A DNA stretch of 35,594 bases. Origin: Brevundimonas sp. (GTDB lineage: Bacteria > Pseudomonadota > Alphaproteobacteria > Caulobacterales > Caulobacteraceae). Under the pieces are notes generated by a model. It was not told the origin of the DNA, did no database searches, and saw nothing but the letters and a program-made list of their open reading frames with translations. Both the position numbers and the translations under genes were made by a program. Shown here piece by piece: positions 16,724 to 24,142 of this stretch (the stretch's first letter is position 1; each line of letters begins with the position of its first letter). The DNA lies in contig NZ_PNLV01000017.1 in the NCBI RefSeq assembly GCF_013823285.1, positions 1-35,594 on the forward strand, written 5' to 3'.

Positions 16724-17587
16724 ATGCGCATCCGGATCGATCACGCCACCACCTACAGCTACGATCAGGCCGCGCGCTTCATCATCCAGGTGCTGCGCCT
16801 GACGCCCCGCTCCTGCGACGGCCAGCAGGTGGATCGCTGGCGCATCGAGACCGACGTGGACGCCCGCCTGCGTCAGTCCGAGGACGCCTTCGGCAACATC
16901 GTCCATACCCTCTACACCGAGCAGCCCGCTGATAGCCTGACGGTGCGTGTCACCGGCGACGTCACCACCACCGACACCGGCGGCGTGATGAGCGGCTGGC
17001 CCGAACGCCTGTCGCCGCTGGTATTCCTGCGCGACACCCCCCTGACCACCTGCGACGCCGCCCTGATCGATTTCTCCGAGACCTTCCGCGACAAATCCGG
17101 GCTGGAGCAGCTGCACGCCCTCACGGCCGCCCTGCACGAGCGGATCACCTTCGAGGTCGGCGTCACCTCGGCCACCCACACCGCCGCCCAGGCCTTCGCC
17201 GAGGGGCGCGGGGTCTGTCAGGATCACGCCCATGTCTTCATCGCTGTGGCCCGTCGCCTCGGCGTGCCCGCTCGCTATGTCTCGGGGCACATGGTGCGCA
17301 TGGATGGCGAGACCGATCAGGAGGCCGCCCACGCCTGGGCCGAGGCTCGTGTGGACGATCTGGGCTGGGTGGGCTTCGATCCGGCCAACGGGGTCAGCCC
17401 CTCGGAATCCTACGTCCGCATCGCCTCGGGTCCCGATTACCTGGGCGCCGCCCCGGTGCGCGGAACCAGCTATGGCGGCGGCGGCGAACGCCTGAGCGTC
17501 AAGCTGGACGTGCGCGACGTACGCAAGTCCCAGGGCCAGCAGCAAGCCCAGCAGTCCTGCGGCCGCCAGGCTGGGTGGCCGAAATGA
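16724..17587 (+). CDS. Transglutaminase-like cysteine peptidase of the Anbu operon
   Basis: The 287-residue protein has an N-terminal beta-sandwich region (IRIDHATTYSYDQAARFIIQ, the bacterial transglutaminase N domain) followed by a transglutaminase core. The triad is visible: C165 in GRGVCQDHAH, H203 in AHAWAEARV, and D219 in GFDPANG. Such enzymes may hydrolyse or crosslink isopeptide bonds, and in this operon are predicted to process the product of the ATP-grasp protein. The C-terminus is a Gln-rich tail (KSQGQQQAQQ) followed by SCGRQAGWPK. The stop is part of an ATGA that also starts a 24-codon ORF leading to the Anbu gene. No signal peptide is seen, so it is cytoplasmic. Confidence 0.92.
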   Translation: MRIRIDHATTYSYDQAARFIIQVLRLTPRSCDGQQVDRWRIETDVDARLRQSEDAFGNIVHTLYTEQPADSLTVRVTGDVTTTDTGGVMSGWPERLSPLVFLRDTPLTTCDAALIDFSETFRDKSGLEQLHALTAALHERITFEVGVTSATHTAAQAFAEGRGVCQDHAHVFIAVARRLGVPARYVSGHMVRMDGETDQEAAHAWAEARVDDLGWVGFDPANGVSPSESYVRIASGPDYLGAAPVRGTSYGGGGERLSVKLDVRDVRKSQGQQQAQQSCGRQAGWPK

Positions 17588-17658
17588 CGGTGATGGATCG
17601 CATCGCCCTCGAATCGGTTATGGCTGGCCGGGGCTTCAAGTCAGGCGACGATTCATGA
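17584..17658 (+). CDS. Possible 24-residue ORF coupling transglutaminase and Anbu genes
   Basis: An ATG at 17584 opens a 24-codon frame starting MTVMDRIALE and ending FKSGDDS, closed by TGA at 17656-17658. Its start overlaps the transglutaminase stop by ATGA, and its stop overlaps the Anbu start by ATGA, so ribosomes could pass through all three by termination-reinitiation. No Shine-Dalgarno is needed under coupling, and none is obvious. Translation is unproven. It may be a mere coupling device that keeps Anbu in step with the operon, or a real small protein. Confidence 0.4.
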   Translation: MTVMDRIALESVMAGRGFKSGDDS

Positions 17659-18419
17659 CCTATTGCGTCGGCATGCTGGTGAACGATGGCCTGGCCATGA
17701 TCGCCGACACGCGCACCAACGCGGGCGTGGACAACATCTCGTCCTACAAAAAGCTGCATGTGGTGGAGACGCCTGGCGAACGCGTCATCGCGCTCGCCAC
17801 GGCGGGCAATCTGTCGGTCACCCAGACCGCCCTGGCCATGGTGCGCGAGGGCATCCGCATGGCCGATTCCGAAGAGGTCGAGACCCTGCACACCGCGCCG
17901 ACCCTGTTCCGCGCCGCCCAGCTTGTGGGTCATGCGGTCAAAAGCGTGCGCGAAAACATCTCTCCCTCACTTGAAGCGGAGGCCGTGGACGTCAGCGCTA
18001 CAGTGCTGATGGGCGGGCAGGTGGCGGGCGGGGCCCTGGGGCTCTACCTGATCTACAGTCAGGGCAACTTCATCGAGTGCGGCCCGGACACGCCCTACAT
18101 GCAGATCGGCGAATTCAAGTACGGCAAGCCGATCCTGGACCGCGCCCTGACAATCGGCACCCCGCTGGATGATGCGGTCAAGCTGGGCCTGATTTCATTC
18201 GATTCCACTGTCCGCTCCAATGTGGCGGTGGGGCCCCCGTTCGATCTGATCACCCTGGAGCGCGACGTCCTCAAGGGCGATCCGCGCCGCATCGAGGCGG
18301 AGGATCCCTATTTTCGCGAACTGGGCGCACGCTGGTCCCAGGCCCTGGCCGAGGCCCACCGGGCTATGCCCGCGCCGCCCTGGATGACCGAACGTCCGCC
18401 AGGTCTCAAGGCCGTCTGA
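17655..18419 (+). CDS. Anbu, proteasome-like Ntn-hydrolase protease
   Basis: The 254-residue protein is a proteasome-type peptidase of the Anbu (ancestral beta-subunit) group. It starts MTYCVGMLVNDGLAMIADTR, so Met removal would expose the nucleophile Thr2; the matching Asp18 and Lys32/Lys33 (SSYKKLHV) complete the proteasome-like active site. Other core segments are ATAGNLSVTQTALA, GGQVAGGALGLYLIYSQGN and YMQIGEFKYGKPILDRAL, and there is an extended C-terminal region absent from HslV. No HslU-type ATPase lies nearby, as usual for Anbu. The gene is last in the ATP-grasp / alpha-E / transglutaminase operon, a conserved association whose physiological substrate is unknown. Confidence 0.93.
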   Translation: MTYCVGMLVNDGLAMIADTRTNAGVDNISSYKKLHVVETPGERVIALATAGNLSVTQTALAMVREGIRMADSEEVETLHTAPTLFRAAQLVGHAVKSVRENISPSLEAEAVDVSATVLMGGQVAGGALGLYLIYSQGNFIECGPDTPYMQIGEFKYGKPILDRALTIGTPLDDAVKLGLISFDSTVRSNVAVGPPFDLITLERDVLKGDPRRIEAEDPYFRELGARWSQALAEAHRAMPAPPWMTERPPGLKAV

Positions 18420-18472
18420 TTGCGGGGGCGTAATCCGTCGCATCTGCCGCACTGGACGCAAACCGGCCCGGC

Positions 18473-18490
18473 GTGTCATTAACGAGTCAT
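18473..18490 (+). promoter_or_regulatory. Candidate Pho box upstream of phnC
   Basis: The sequence GTGTCATTAACGAGTCAT contains two GTCAT half-sites (18475-18479 and 18486-18490) exactly 11 bases apart with an AT-containing spacer, the arrangement of the PhoB box (consensus CTGTCAT-N4-CTGTCAT). It lies about 70 bases before the phnC ATG. A GAGTC methylation-type site (18484-18488) overlaps the second half-site. Confidence 0.65.
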
Positions 18491-18557
18491 CCGCGCCCGG
18501 CAGAAGGGGCGCTTGCCCTTTAGAACACACCCGTTCCAGCAGCCCCCTGACGCGTTC

Positions 18558-19355
18558 ATGAGCTCCCAGATCGCCGCCGTCGCAGATGTGCGCGACGTGT
18601 CCAAGACCTATGGTGCGCGAAAGGCGCTGGACGGCGTCACCGTGTCCGTTTCGCCCGGCGAGATGGTGGCCCTGATCGGACCGTCTGGTTCGGGCAAGTC
18701 CACGCTGCTGCGCTCCATTACAGGCCTGATCCCCATCGACGGGGGCAAGGGCGTAATCAGCGTATTCGGCGAAACCGTACAGCAGAACGGGCGACAGGCG
18801 TCTTCCGTGCGTCGAACCCGCGGCAAGCTGGGCTTCATCTTCCAGCAGTTCAATCTGGTGGGCCGCCTCAGCCTGTTCTCCAATGTCATGCTCGGCGCCT
18901 TGGGGCGTTTGCCGGCCTGGCGCGGGGTGTTCGGCCTCTGGCCGCCCGAGGACAAGGACAAGGCCATGGCCGCCCTGCATCGTGTGGGTGTGGCCGACTA
19001 CGCCGCCCAGCGCGCCAACACCCTGTCCGGCGGACAGCAACAGCGGGGCGCAATCGCCCGCGCCATCGTCCAGGGCGCCCAGGCCATCCTGGCCGACGAA
19101 CCGGTGGCCTCGCTGGATCCGGTCTCGGCACGCAAGGTCATGGAGCTTTTGGTCGAGTTGAACCGCCGCGATGGTCTGGGGGTGATCGTCACCCTTCACC
19201 AGGTGGACTACGCCATTCGTTATTGTGAGCGCGTGATTGCGCTCAAGGCGGGCAAGGTCGTCTATGACGGCCCCTCGGCCGGCCTGGATCGCCCCACTCT
19301 CATTGATATCTACGGTCCCGAGTTCGAGGACGCGTTCTGGGAGACTCAAGCATGA
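18558..19355 (+). CDS. phnC: Phosphonate/phosphate ABC transporter ATPase
   Basis: This 265-residue ATPase powers import through PhnE. It has Walker A GPSGSGKST (from 41), a Q-loop FIFQQFNLVGRLS typical of PhnC, the signature LSGGQQQR at 156-163, Walker B ILADEP at 177-182, and the H-loop TLHQVDYAIRYCERVIAL. ATG at 18558 was chosen since the ABC domain begins soon after; a TTG at 18513 would add 15 residues but its ribosome-binding site is only 3 bases away. It overlaps phnD by ATGA. No C-P lyase gene is nearby, so the substrate may be phosphate, phosphite or a phosphonate. Confidence 0.92.
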   Translation: MSSQIAAVADVRDVSKTYGARKALDGVTVSVSPGEMVALIGPSGSGKSTLLRSITGLIPIDGGKGVISVFGETVQQNGRQASSVRRTRGKLGFIFQQFNLVGRLSLFSNVMLGALGRLPAWRGVFGLWPPEDKDKAMAALHRVGVADYAAQRANTLSGGQQQRGAIARAIVQGAQAILADEPVASLDPVSARKVMELLVELNRRDGLGVIVTLHQVDYAIRYCERVIALKAGKVVYDGPSAGLDRPTLIDIYGPEFEDAFWETQA

Positions 19356-20347
19356 GCCGCGCCATCACCCGCCGCCTCGCCATCGCCGCTTCGACGCTCG
19401 CCATCGCCGCCTTCACAGCCTCATGCGGACAGGGTGGGGACGACGGCCCGCCGACCGAGATCACCTTCTCCATCCTGTCGGCGGAGAGCCAGACCGCTTC
19501 GGGCCCCCTGTGGGAGCCGCTGCTGAACGATATGGAAGAGGAGATCGGCGTCCGGGTCCGCCCTTTCTTCGCCAGCAACTACAACGCCTTGATCGAGGCT
19601 ATGCGCTTCAATCAGGTGCAGGTGGGCTGGTTCTCGGCTCTGCCGGCCCTTCAGGCCATTGACCGGTCTCAGGGCGAGGTCATCGCCCGCACCGTCGATG
19701 TAGAGGGTGCAGACAGCTACACCTCCACCCTGATCGTGCGGCGCGGCTCGGGCATCACCCTTGATCGGGTGCTGACGTGCGACCGGAGCTTGACGTTCGG
19801 TCTGGGCGACGCCCAGTCCACGTCGGGCACACTGGCGCCCATGACCTATCTGTTCAGCCCGCGCGGCATCGAGCCCAGTGACTGCTTCCGCACCGTGCGT
19901 TCGGCCAACCATCAGGCCAACTCCTTCTCGGTGGCCACCGGCGTGCTGGACGTCTCCACCTCCAACTCGGTCAACACTGTGTTCCTTACCCGGAACAATC
20001 CGCAGATCATCGCGCAACTGGAGACCATCTGGGAGTCGCCTCCAATTCCGGAATCCGGCATCGTCGTGCGGTCCGATCTTGACCCGGCGCTGAAGGAGCG
20101 CATTCGCAGCTTCTTCCTAACCTACGGCCAGGGCGAAGGCGCCGAAGCCGAGCGCCAGCGTCAGGTTCTGGCGGCGCTGAACTATTCCCAGTTCCGGGCC
20201 GCCGACGGAACCTATCTGGACCCTATCCGCGAGATGCGCGCCGACCAGGCCCTGCGCGAGGCGCGCGCCTCGGGCGACCAAGCCGCCGCCGCCGCCGCCC
20301 AGGCCCAGTTGTCGGAGCTGCGCGCCCGTCGTGAGGTTACGCCTTGA
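19352..20347 (+). CDS. phnD: Phosphonate/phosphate-binding lipoprotein
   Basis: The 331-residue binding protein captures the oxyanion in the periplasm and hands it to PhnE. A lipoprotein signal ends in FTASC with Cys25. PhnD-type features follow: ITFSILSAESQ, the ligand-site region VGWFSALPAL, SYTSTLIVRRGSGI, a FGLGDAQSTSGTLAPMTYL motif typical of the PhnD anion site, and SVATGVLDVSTSNSVN. A helical Ala/Glu/Gln-rich tail (about 295-331) extends beyond the core. It overlaps phnC by ATGA and phnE by TTGA, giving a tightly coupled operon. Confidence 0.92.
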   Translation: MSRAITRRLAIAASTLAIAAFTASCGQGGDDGPPTEITFSILSAESQTASGPLWEPLLNDMEEEIGVRVRPFFASNYNALIEAMRFNQVQVGWFSALPALQAIDRSQGEVIARTVDVEGADSYTSTLIVRRGSGITLDRVLTCDRSLTFGLGDAQSTSGTLAPMTYLFSPRGIEPSDCFRTVRSANHQANSFSVATGVLDVSTSNSVNTVFLTRNNPQIIAQLETIWESPPIPESGIVVRSDLDPALKERIRSFFLTYGQGEGAEAERQRQVLAALNYSQFRAADGTYLDPIREMRADQALREARASGDQAAAAAAQAQLSELRARREVTP

Positions 20348-21171
20348 CCACGACGCCCCTGCCGCCCGGAACGATCCCCGAGCCGCCCGCCCGCTCCGCC
20401 GGGGCATGGGCCCTGGATATTCTGCTGTGGGGCGGCCTGCTGCTGCTCCTGCTGATCAGCTTCGGGCCGGTGGACATGAGCCGCCTGCCGCTTCTGTTCA
20501 CCAACACCGACAATATCAGGCTTTATGGCCGCGAGTTGTTGAATCCGCCCATGCCTTGGGACAACCCGGGGCTGTGGGCGCGGTTGGTGGGCCAGATGTG
20601 GCTGACCATCCAGATCGCCCTTTGGGGCACGTTCATTGCCGTGTTCCTGGCCGTTCCCATGGGTCTGGCGGCGGCGCGCAACATCGCGCCCAACTGGATC
20701 GTCTGGCCCATGCGCCGGGTCATGGACATCCTGCGCTCCATCCCTGATCTGGTCATGGGCACCCTGTTCATCGTGGCCGTGGGCCTGGGGCCGTTGGCGG
20801 GCGTGCTGGCCATCGCGCTGAACACGGCGGGGGTTCTGGCCAAGCTGTTTTCCGAGGCGGTGGAGTCCATCGACCACGGGCCGGTCGAGGGCGTGCGCGC
20901 CACCGGCGCCGGCCGCTTGCATGAAATCGTCTGGGGCGTGATCCCCCAGGTGGCGCCCCTGTGGACCTCGTTCGCCCTGTACCGCTTCGAGTCCAACAGC
21001 CGTGCGGCCACGGTGCTGGGTCTGATCGGCGCCGGCGGCATCGGGCAGCTGTTGTTCGAGAACATCCAGTCGTTCAACTATGCGACCGTCTCGGCGATCG
21101 CCATCGTCATCGTCATCGCCGTCACCATGATCGACATGCTGTCCCAGGCCATGCGCAAACGGCTTCTGTAA
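20344..21171 (+). CDS. phnE: Phosphonate/phosphate ABC transporter permease
   Basis: The 275-residue inner-membrane permease has several hydrophobic segments (LLLLLLISFGPVDM, ALWGTFIAVFLAVPMGLAAA, LFIVAVGLGPLAGVLAIAL, VSAIAIVIVIAVTMIDMLS). Its EAA-type cytoplasmic loop, VEGVRATGAGRLHEIVWGVI, contacts the ATPase. VLGLIGAGGIGQLLFENIQ near the end is characteristic of PhnE. The start is TTG at 20344, overlapping the phnD stop by TTGA; this low-efficiency start may reduce permease synthesis relative to the binding protein. Only one permease gene is present, so it would act as a homodimer. Confidence 0.9.
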   Translation: MTTTPLPPGTIPEPPARSAGAWALDILLWGGLLLLLLISFGPVDMSRLPLLFTNTDNIRLYGRELLNPPMPWDNPGLWARLVGQMWLTIQIALWGTFIAVFLAVPMGLAAARNIAPNWIVWPMRRVMDILRSIPDLVMGTLFIVAVGLGPLAGVLAIALNTAGVLAKLFSEAVESIDHGPVEGVRATGAGRLHEIVWGVIPQVAPLWTSFALYRFESNSRAATVLGLIGAGGIGQLLFENIQSFNYATVSAIAIVIVIAVTMIDMLSQAMRKRLL

Positions 21172-21205
21172 CGGAATCGTCACCATCGCGCAGACGCCCT
21201 GTCAC
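21166..21205 (+). promoter_or_regulatory. Phased Pho-box-like repeats upstream of the pstS-like gene
   Basis: CTGTAAC (21166), TCGTCAC (21177) and CTGTCAC (21199) resemble the PhoB half-site CTGTCAT and are spaced 11 and 22 bases apart; the phase position at 21188 does not match. They begin inside the last codons of phnE and end 47 bases before the next start. Confidence 0.45.
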
Positions 21206-21252
21206 ATGCTCCGGGTAAGGACGGTTTCCAGCTTCATGGGAGAATCCAGGAC

Positions 21253-22308
21253 ATGAGACCCTATCTGATCGCGGCGGCCGCTGCCGCCCTTCTCGCCGCG
21301 TGCGGTGACGGCTCCGGCGGCGCCGGCGCCCAGCGTGACACCGTGTGGGCCGCGGGCTCGTCCACGGTCTTCCCCTTCACCACCCGTGTGGCCGAGAACT
21401 ACGCCCAACGCAGCGGCGGCGTCGCCCCGCGCGTGGAGTCGCTCGGCACCGGCGGCGGCATCGCGGCCTTCTGCGCGGGCGTGGGCACCCAGACGCCCGA
21501 CATCGCCAACGCCTCGCGCCGCATGAAGGCCTCCGAGTTCGACCAGTGCGTGGCCAACGGCGTCACCGACATCATCGAGATCATGATCGGCTATGACGGC
21601 ATTGTCATAGCCACGGCCCGCAACGGCGCCGACTTCGCCTTCGAGGGCGGAGACCTCTATCTGGCCCTGGCCGCCCAGGTTCCGGGCGAAGGTGGCGACT
21701 TCGTCGCCAACCCGCATGCCTCGTGGGACCAGGTGCGCGCGAGCCTGCCGGCGCAGCGCATCCAGGTCTATGGCCCCCCGCCTACCTCGGGCACCCGCGA
21801 CTCGTGGCTGGAGCTGGGCATGGCGCCGTCGGCCCGGGCCGTGGCGCAGCTGGCCGCCCTGTCTGAGAGCGACGCGGATCGCTTCGAGGGCCTGGCTCAC
21901 ACCCTGCGCGAAGACGGCGCCTGGATCGACGCCGGCGAGAATGACAACGCCATCGTCCAGACCCTGACCCGCACGCCCGGAGCGGTTGGTGTGTTCGGGT
22001 TCTCGTTCCTTGAGCAGAACATGGACCAGGTGAAGGCCGCCACCGTCAACGGCGTGGCGCCCACAGTCGACACCATCGCCTCGGGTGAATACCCGATCAG
22101 CCGCTCCATGTTCATCTACGTCAAGAAGGCCCATCTCGGCGTGGTGCCCGGCCTCGAGGCGTTCGTGGCCGAGTACGTCTCCGAGAACAGCATGGGACGC
22201 GGCGGCTATCTGCAGGATCGCGGCCTGATCCCGCTGCTGCCGGAGCAGTTCGCGGCGCAACGGGAGGCCGTGACCAACCAGACCAGTATGGCCCGTCCGG
22301 AAGAGTGA
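21253..22308 (+). CDS. pstS: PstS-like phosphate-binding lipoprotein
   Basis: The 351-residue substrate-binding protein has a lipoprotein signal with lipobox LAAC and Cys17. It carries PstS-family phosphate-contact motifs: WAAGSSTVFPFTTR near the N-terminus, ESLGTGGGIAAFC, DIANASRRMKASEF, and PPPTSGTRDSWLEL. In the family these Ser/Thr/Gly residues bind phosphate. No pstC, pstA or pstB lies in the window, so it is an orphan here and must use a transporter encoded elsewhere or serve as a phosphate scavenger. Its closeness to phnCDE and its own Pho-box-like repeats suggest induction by phosphate starvation. A strong terminator follows. Confidence 0.88.
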   Translation: MRPYLIAAAAAALLAACGDGSGGAGAQRDTVWAAGSSTVFPFTTRVAENYAQRSGGVAPRVESLGTGGGIAAFCAGVGTQTPDIANASRRMKASEFDQCVANGVTDIIEIMIGYDGIVIATARNGADFAFEGGDLYLALAAQVPGEGGDFVANPHASWDQVRASLPAQRIQVYGPPPTSGTRDSWLELGMAPSARAVAQLAALSESDADRFEGLAHTLREDGAWIDAGENDNAIVQTLTRTPGAVGVFGFSFLEQNMDQVKAATVNGVAPTVDTIASGEYPISRSMFIYVKKAHLGVVPGLEAFVAEYVSENSMGRGGYLQDRGLIPLLPEQFAAQREAVTNQTSMARPEE

Positions 22309-22331
22309 GCGGGTTCACCGTCTGAGCCGAC

Positions 22332-22365
22332 AAACGCCGCGAGCCTTACGGTTCGCGGCGTTTTT
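22332..22365 (+). terminator. Intrinsic terminator after the pstS-like gene
   Basis: AAACGCCGCGAGCC (22332-22345) pairs with GGTTCGCGGCGTTT (22350-22363) through a TTAC loop with one G-U pair, followed by further T residues. The leading AAA on the other strand gives a short T-run, so it may also serve the convergent glycosyltransferase gene. Confidence 0.9.
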
Positions 22366-22390
22366 CTTCGGCCCACATCGAAGACTTGGG

Positions 22391-23473
22391 TCAGGCCGCC
22401 TTGCCGCGCACCCGGGCAAGACGCCGCAGACGCCGCCAGAGCCGCGTCTTCTGCGGCTCGGGGTAGGGCTGCAGGTTTTCCACGAATTGCTCGGCCGAAG
22501 CGCGCCAGCTGAACTTCTCCGCATAGGCGCGCACGGTAACGGGATCCATCTTCAGCGCCTCGAGGCAGGCGGTCTTCAGATTGTCGTCGATGGCCCCGGC
22601 GCCCGAGCCGGGGATGATGTCGATGGGGCCATGGGCGGGATAGGCGGCCACCGGGGTCCCCGCGGCCATGGCCTCCAGGATCACCAGCCCGAAGGTGTCG
22701 GTCCAACTTGGGAACACGAACACGTCCGCATCGGCGAAACAGCGAGCCAGTTCCTCGCCGAAACGGGCGCCCAGGAATTTCGCCTCGGGGTACCGGGATT
22801 CCAGATCGGCCTTGGCCGGGCCGTCGCCGACGATGATCTTGGTGCCGGGCAGGTCCAGCTCCAGGAAGGACTCGATGTTCTTCTCCACCGCCACCCGGCC
22901 CACGTTCAGCCAGAACGGGCGCGGCCAGTCCTTGCCGCCGAGCTCCTCATAGATGGGCTCACGGTCGGGCCGGAACAGGTCGGTGTCCACGCCCCGCGAC
23001 CAGGGCGAGACGTTCCTGAACCCGTGCTCGGTCAGTTCGTCGCGCAGGGTGGGGGTGGCCACCATCAGCCGTCCCGACGGCTTGTGGAACCACTTCATGT
23101 AGGCGTAGCCCACCTGGACCGGGATCGGGAACCGGGCCGAGACGTACTCGGGGAATTTGGTGTGGTAGCTGGTGGTGAACGGCAGTTTCCATTCCACGCA
23201 GATGCGCCGCGTGGCGATGCCGATGGGGCCTTCGGTGGAGATGTGAACCGCCTCCGGCTCGAAGGCGCGCAGGCGCTCACGAATCTCTTCCTCCGCCCCC
23301 AGCGCCAGCCGGATTTCCGGGTAGGTGGGGCAGGGGATGGTCTTGAATTGCCCAGGCTCGATGACCTCCACCTCGTGGCCCATGGCGCGGCATTCGGCGA
23401 CCGTGCGGGTCAGGGTGCGGACGACGCCGTTCATCTGGGGTTCCCAGGCGTCGGTGGCCAGTACGATGCGCAT
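22391..23473 (-). CDS. GT4 family glycosyltransferase (mannosyltransferase-like)
   Basis: The 360-residue protein is a retaining GT-B glycosyltransferase of family 4. The N-terminal half starts MRIVLATDAWEPQMNGVVRT, typical of enzymes acting on lipid or glycan acceptors such as diacylglycerol or phosphatidylinositol mannosyl/glucosyl transferases. The donor half has WLNVGRVAVEKNIESFL and the E-x7-E motif in VFPSWTDTFGLVILEAMAAG. The C-terminal end is basic (RLWRRLRRLARVRGKAA) and could bind membrane. Sugar donor and acceptor cannot be read from the sequence. It stands alone between a terminator and the putR gene, with a weak ribosome-binding site before the ATG at 23473. Confidence 0.9.
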   Translation of the reverse strand: MRIVLATDAWEPQMNGVVRTLTRTVAECRAMGHEVEVIEPGQFKTIPCPTYPEIRLALGAEEEIRERLRAFEPEAVHISTEGPIGIATRRICVEWKLPFTTSYHTKFPEYVSARFPIPVQVGYAYMKWFHKPSGRLMVATPTLRDELTEHGFRNVSPWSRGVDTDLFRPDREPIYEELGGKDWPRPFWLNVGRVAVEKNIESFLELDLPGTKIIVGDGPAKADLESRYPEAKFLGARFGEELARCFADADVFVFPSWTDTFGLVILEAMAAGTPVAAYPAHGPIDIIPGSGAGAIDDNLKTACLEALKMDPVTVRAYAEKFSWRASAEQFVENLQPYPEPQKTRLWRRLRRLARVRGKAA

Positions 23474-23565
23474 TAAGAGCTTCAGCTCCCCGTTTCCGAA
23501 GGGCGACAGGATTAACGCCTAACCGCGACAAACGCGAGACATGATCCGCGTCCGGACGGGGCGGA

Positions 23566-24027
23566 TCAGATCGGCAGGATCGGGATGCTCTTGATCTCCT
23601 CCATCACCGCATAGGTGCGGGTCTCGCGCACGCCCGGCATGTGCACCAGAACGTCGCCCAGAAAGGCGCGATAGGCGTCCATGTCCGCCAGCCGGGCCTT
23701 GATCAGATAGTCGAAACCGCCCGCCACCATGTGGCACTCCATGATCTCGGGCGTCTTGCGGGCCTGGGCGGCGAACGCGTCGAACAGATCGCCGGTGGTG
23801 CGGTCCAGAACCACCTCGATGAAGATCAGCAGCCCGCGGTTCACAGCCGCCGGGTCGATCAGGGTCGAATAGCCCAGGATCACCTTGCGCTGCCGCAGCC
23901 GTTTGACCCGCTCCAGACAGGCCGCCGGAGACAGATTGCAACGCTTGGCCAGCTCGGCGTTGGTGATCCGGCCATCCAGTTGAAGAGTCTTCAGGATTCG
24001 AAGATCAGTCGCATCCAAATCATGCAT
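23566..24027 (-). CDS. putR: Lrp/AsnC-family regulator, probable PutR
   Basis: The 153-residue regulator has an N-terminal helix-turn-helix (LDGRITNAELAKRCNLSPAACLERVKRLR) and a C-terminal RAM ligand/oligomer domain (GLLIFIEVVLDR, MVAGGFDYLIKARLADMDAY). Divergent from putA with only 40 bases between the start codons, it occupies the position of PutR, the proline-responsive Lrp-type activator of putA in alphaproteobacteria. ATG at 24027 was preferred because Lrp proteins begin near LDATDLRIL; a TTG at 24051 would add 8 residues. The assignment to PutR is from position and family, not from a specific residue signature. Confidence 0.85.
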   Translation of the reverse strand: MHDLDATDLRILKTLQLDGRITNAELAKRCNLSPAACLERVKRLRQRKVILGYSTLIDPAAVNRGLLIFIEVVLDRTTGDLFDAFAAQARKTPEIMECHMVAGGFDYLIKARLADMDAYRAFLGDVLVHMPGVRETRTYAVMEEIKSIPILPI

Positions 24028-24142
24028 TCGGCGTTCTCGCTTCCAAACCAAATTATGTTCGGTTCAGATGGCCAAGATACGGAGGATATTTCCTTCTGGC
24101 CAGAGTAATGGGAGCCGAACACCTGCCGGAGCTGCGAAGCGC
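24028..24142 (+). promoter_or_regulatory. putA: putR-putA control region
   Basis: This AT-richer stretch separates the putR ATG from the first strongly conserved putA residues and must hold both promoters. It contains the perfect palindrome TCTGGCCAGA (24095-24104) and a second TGGCCA (24069-24074) 28 bases before its core. These are candidate sites for a Lrp-type regulator. Part of it would be coding if putA starts at 24068. Confidence 0.5.
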
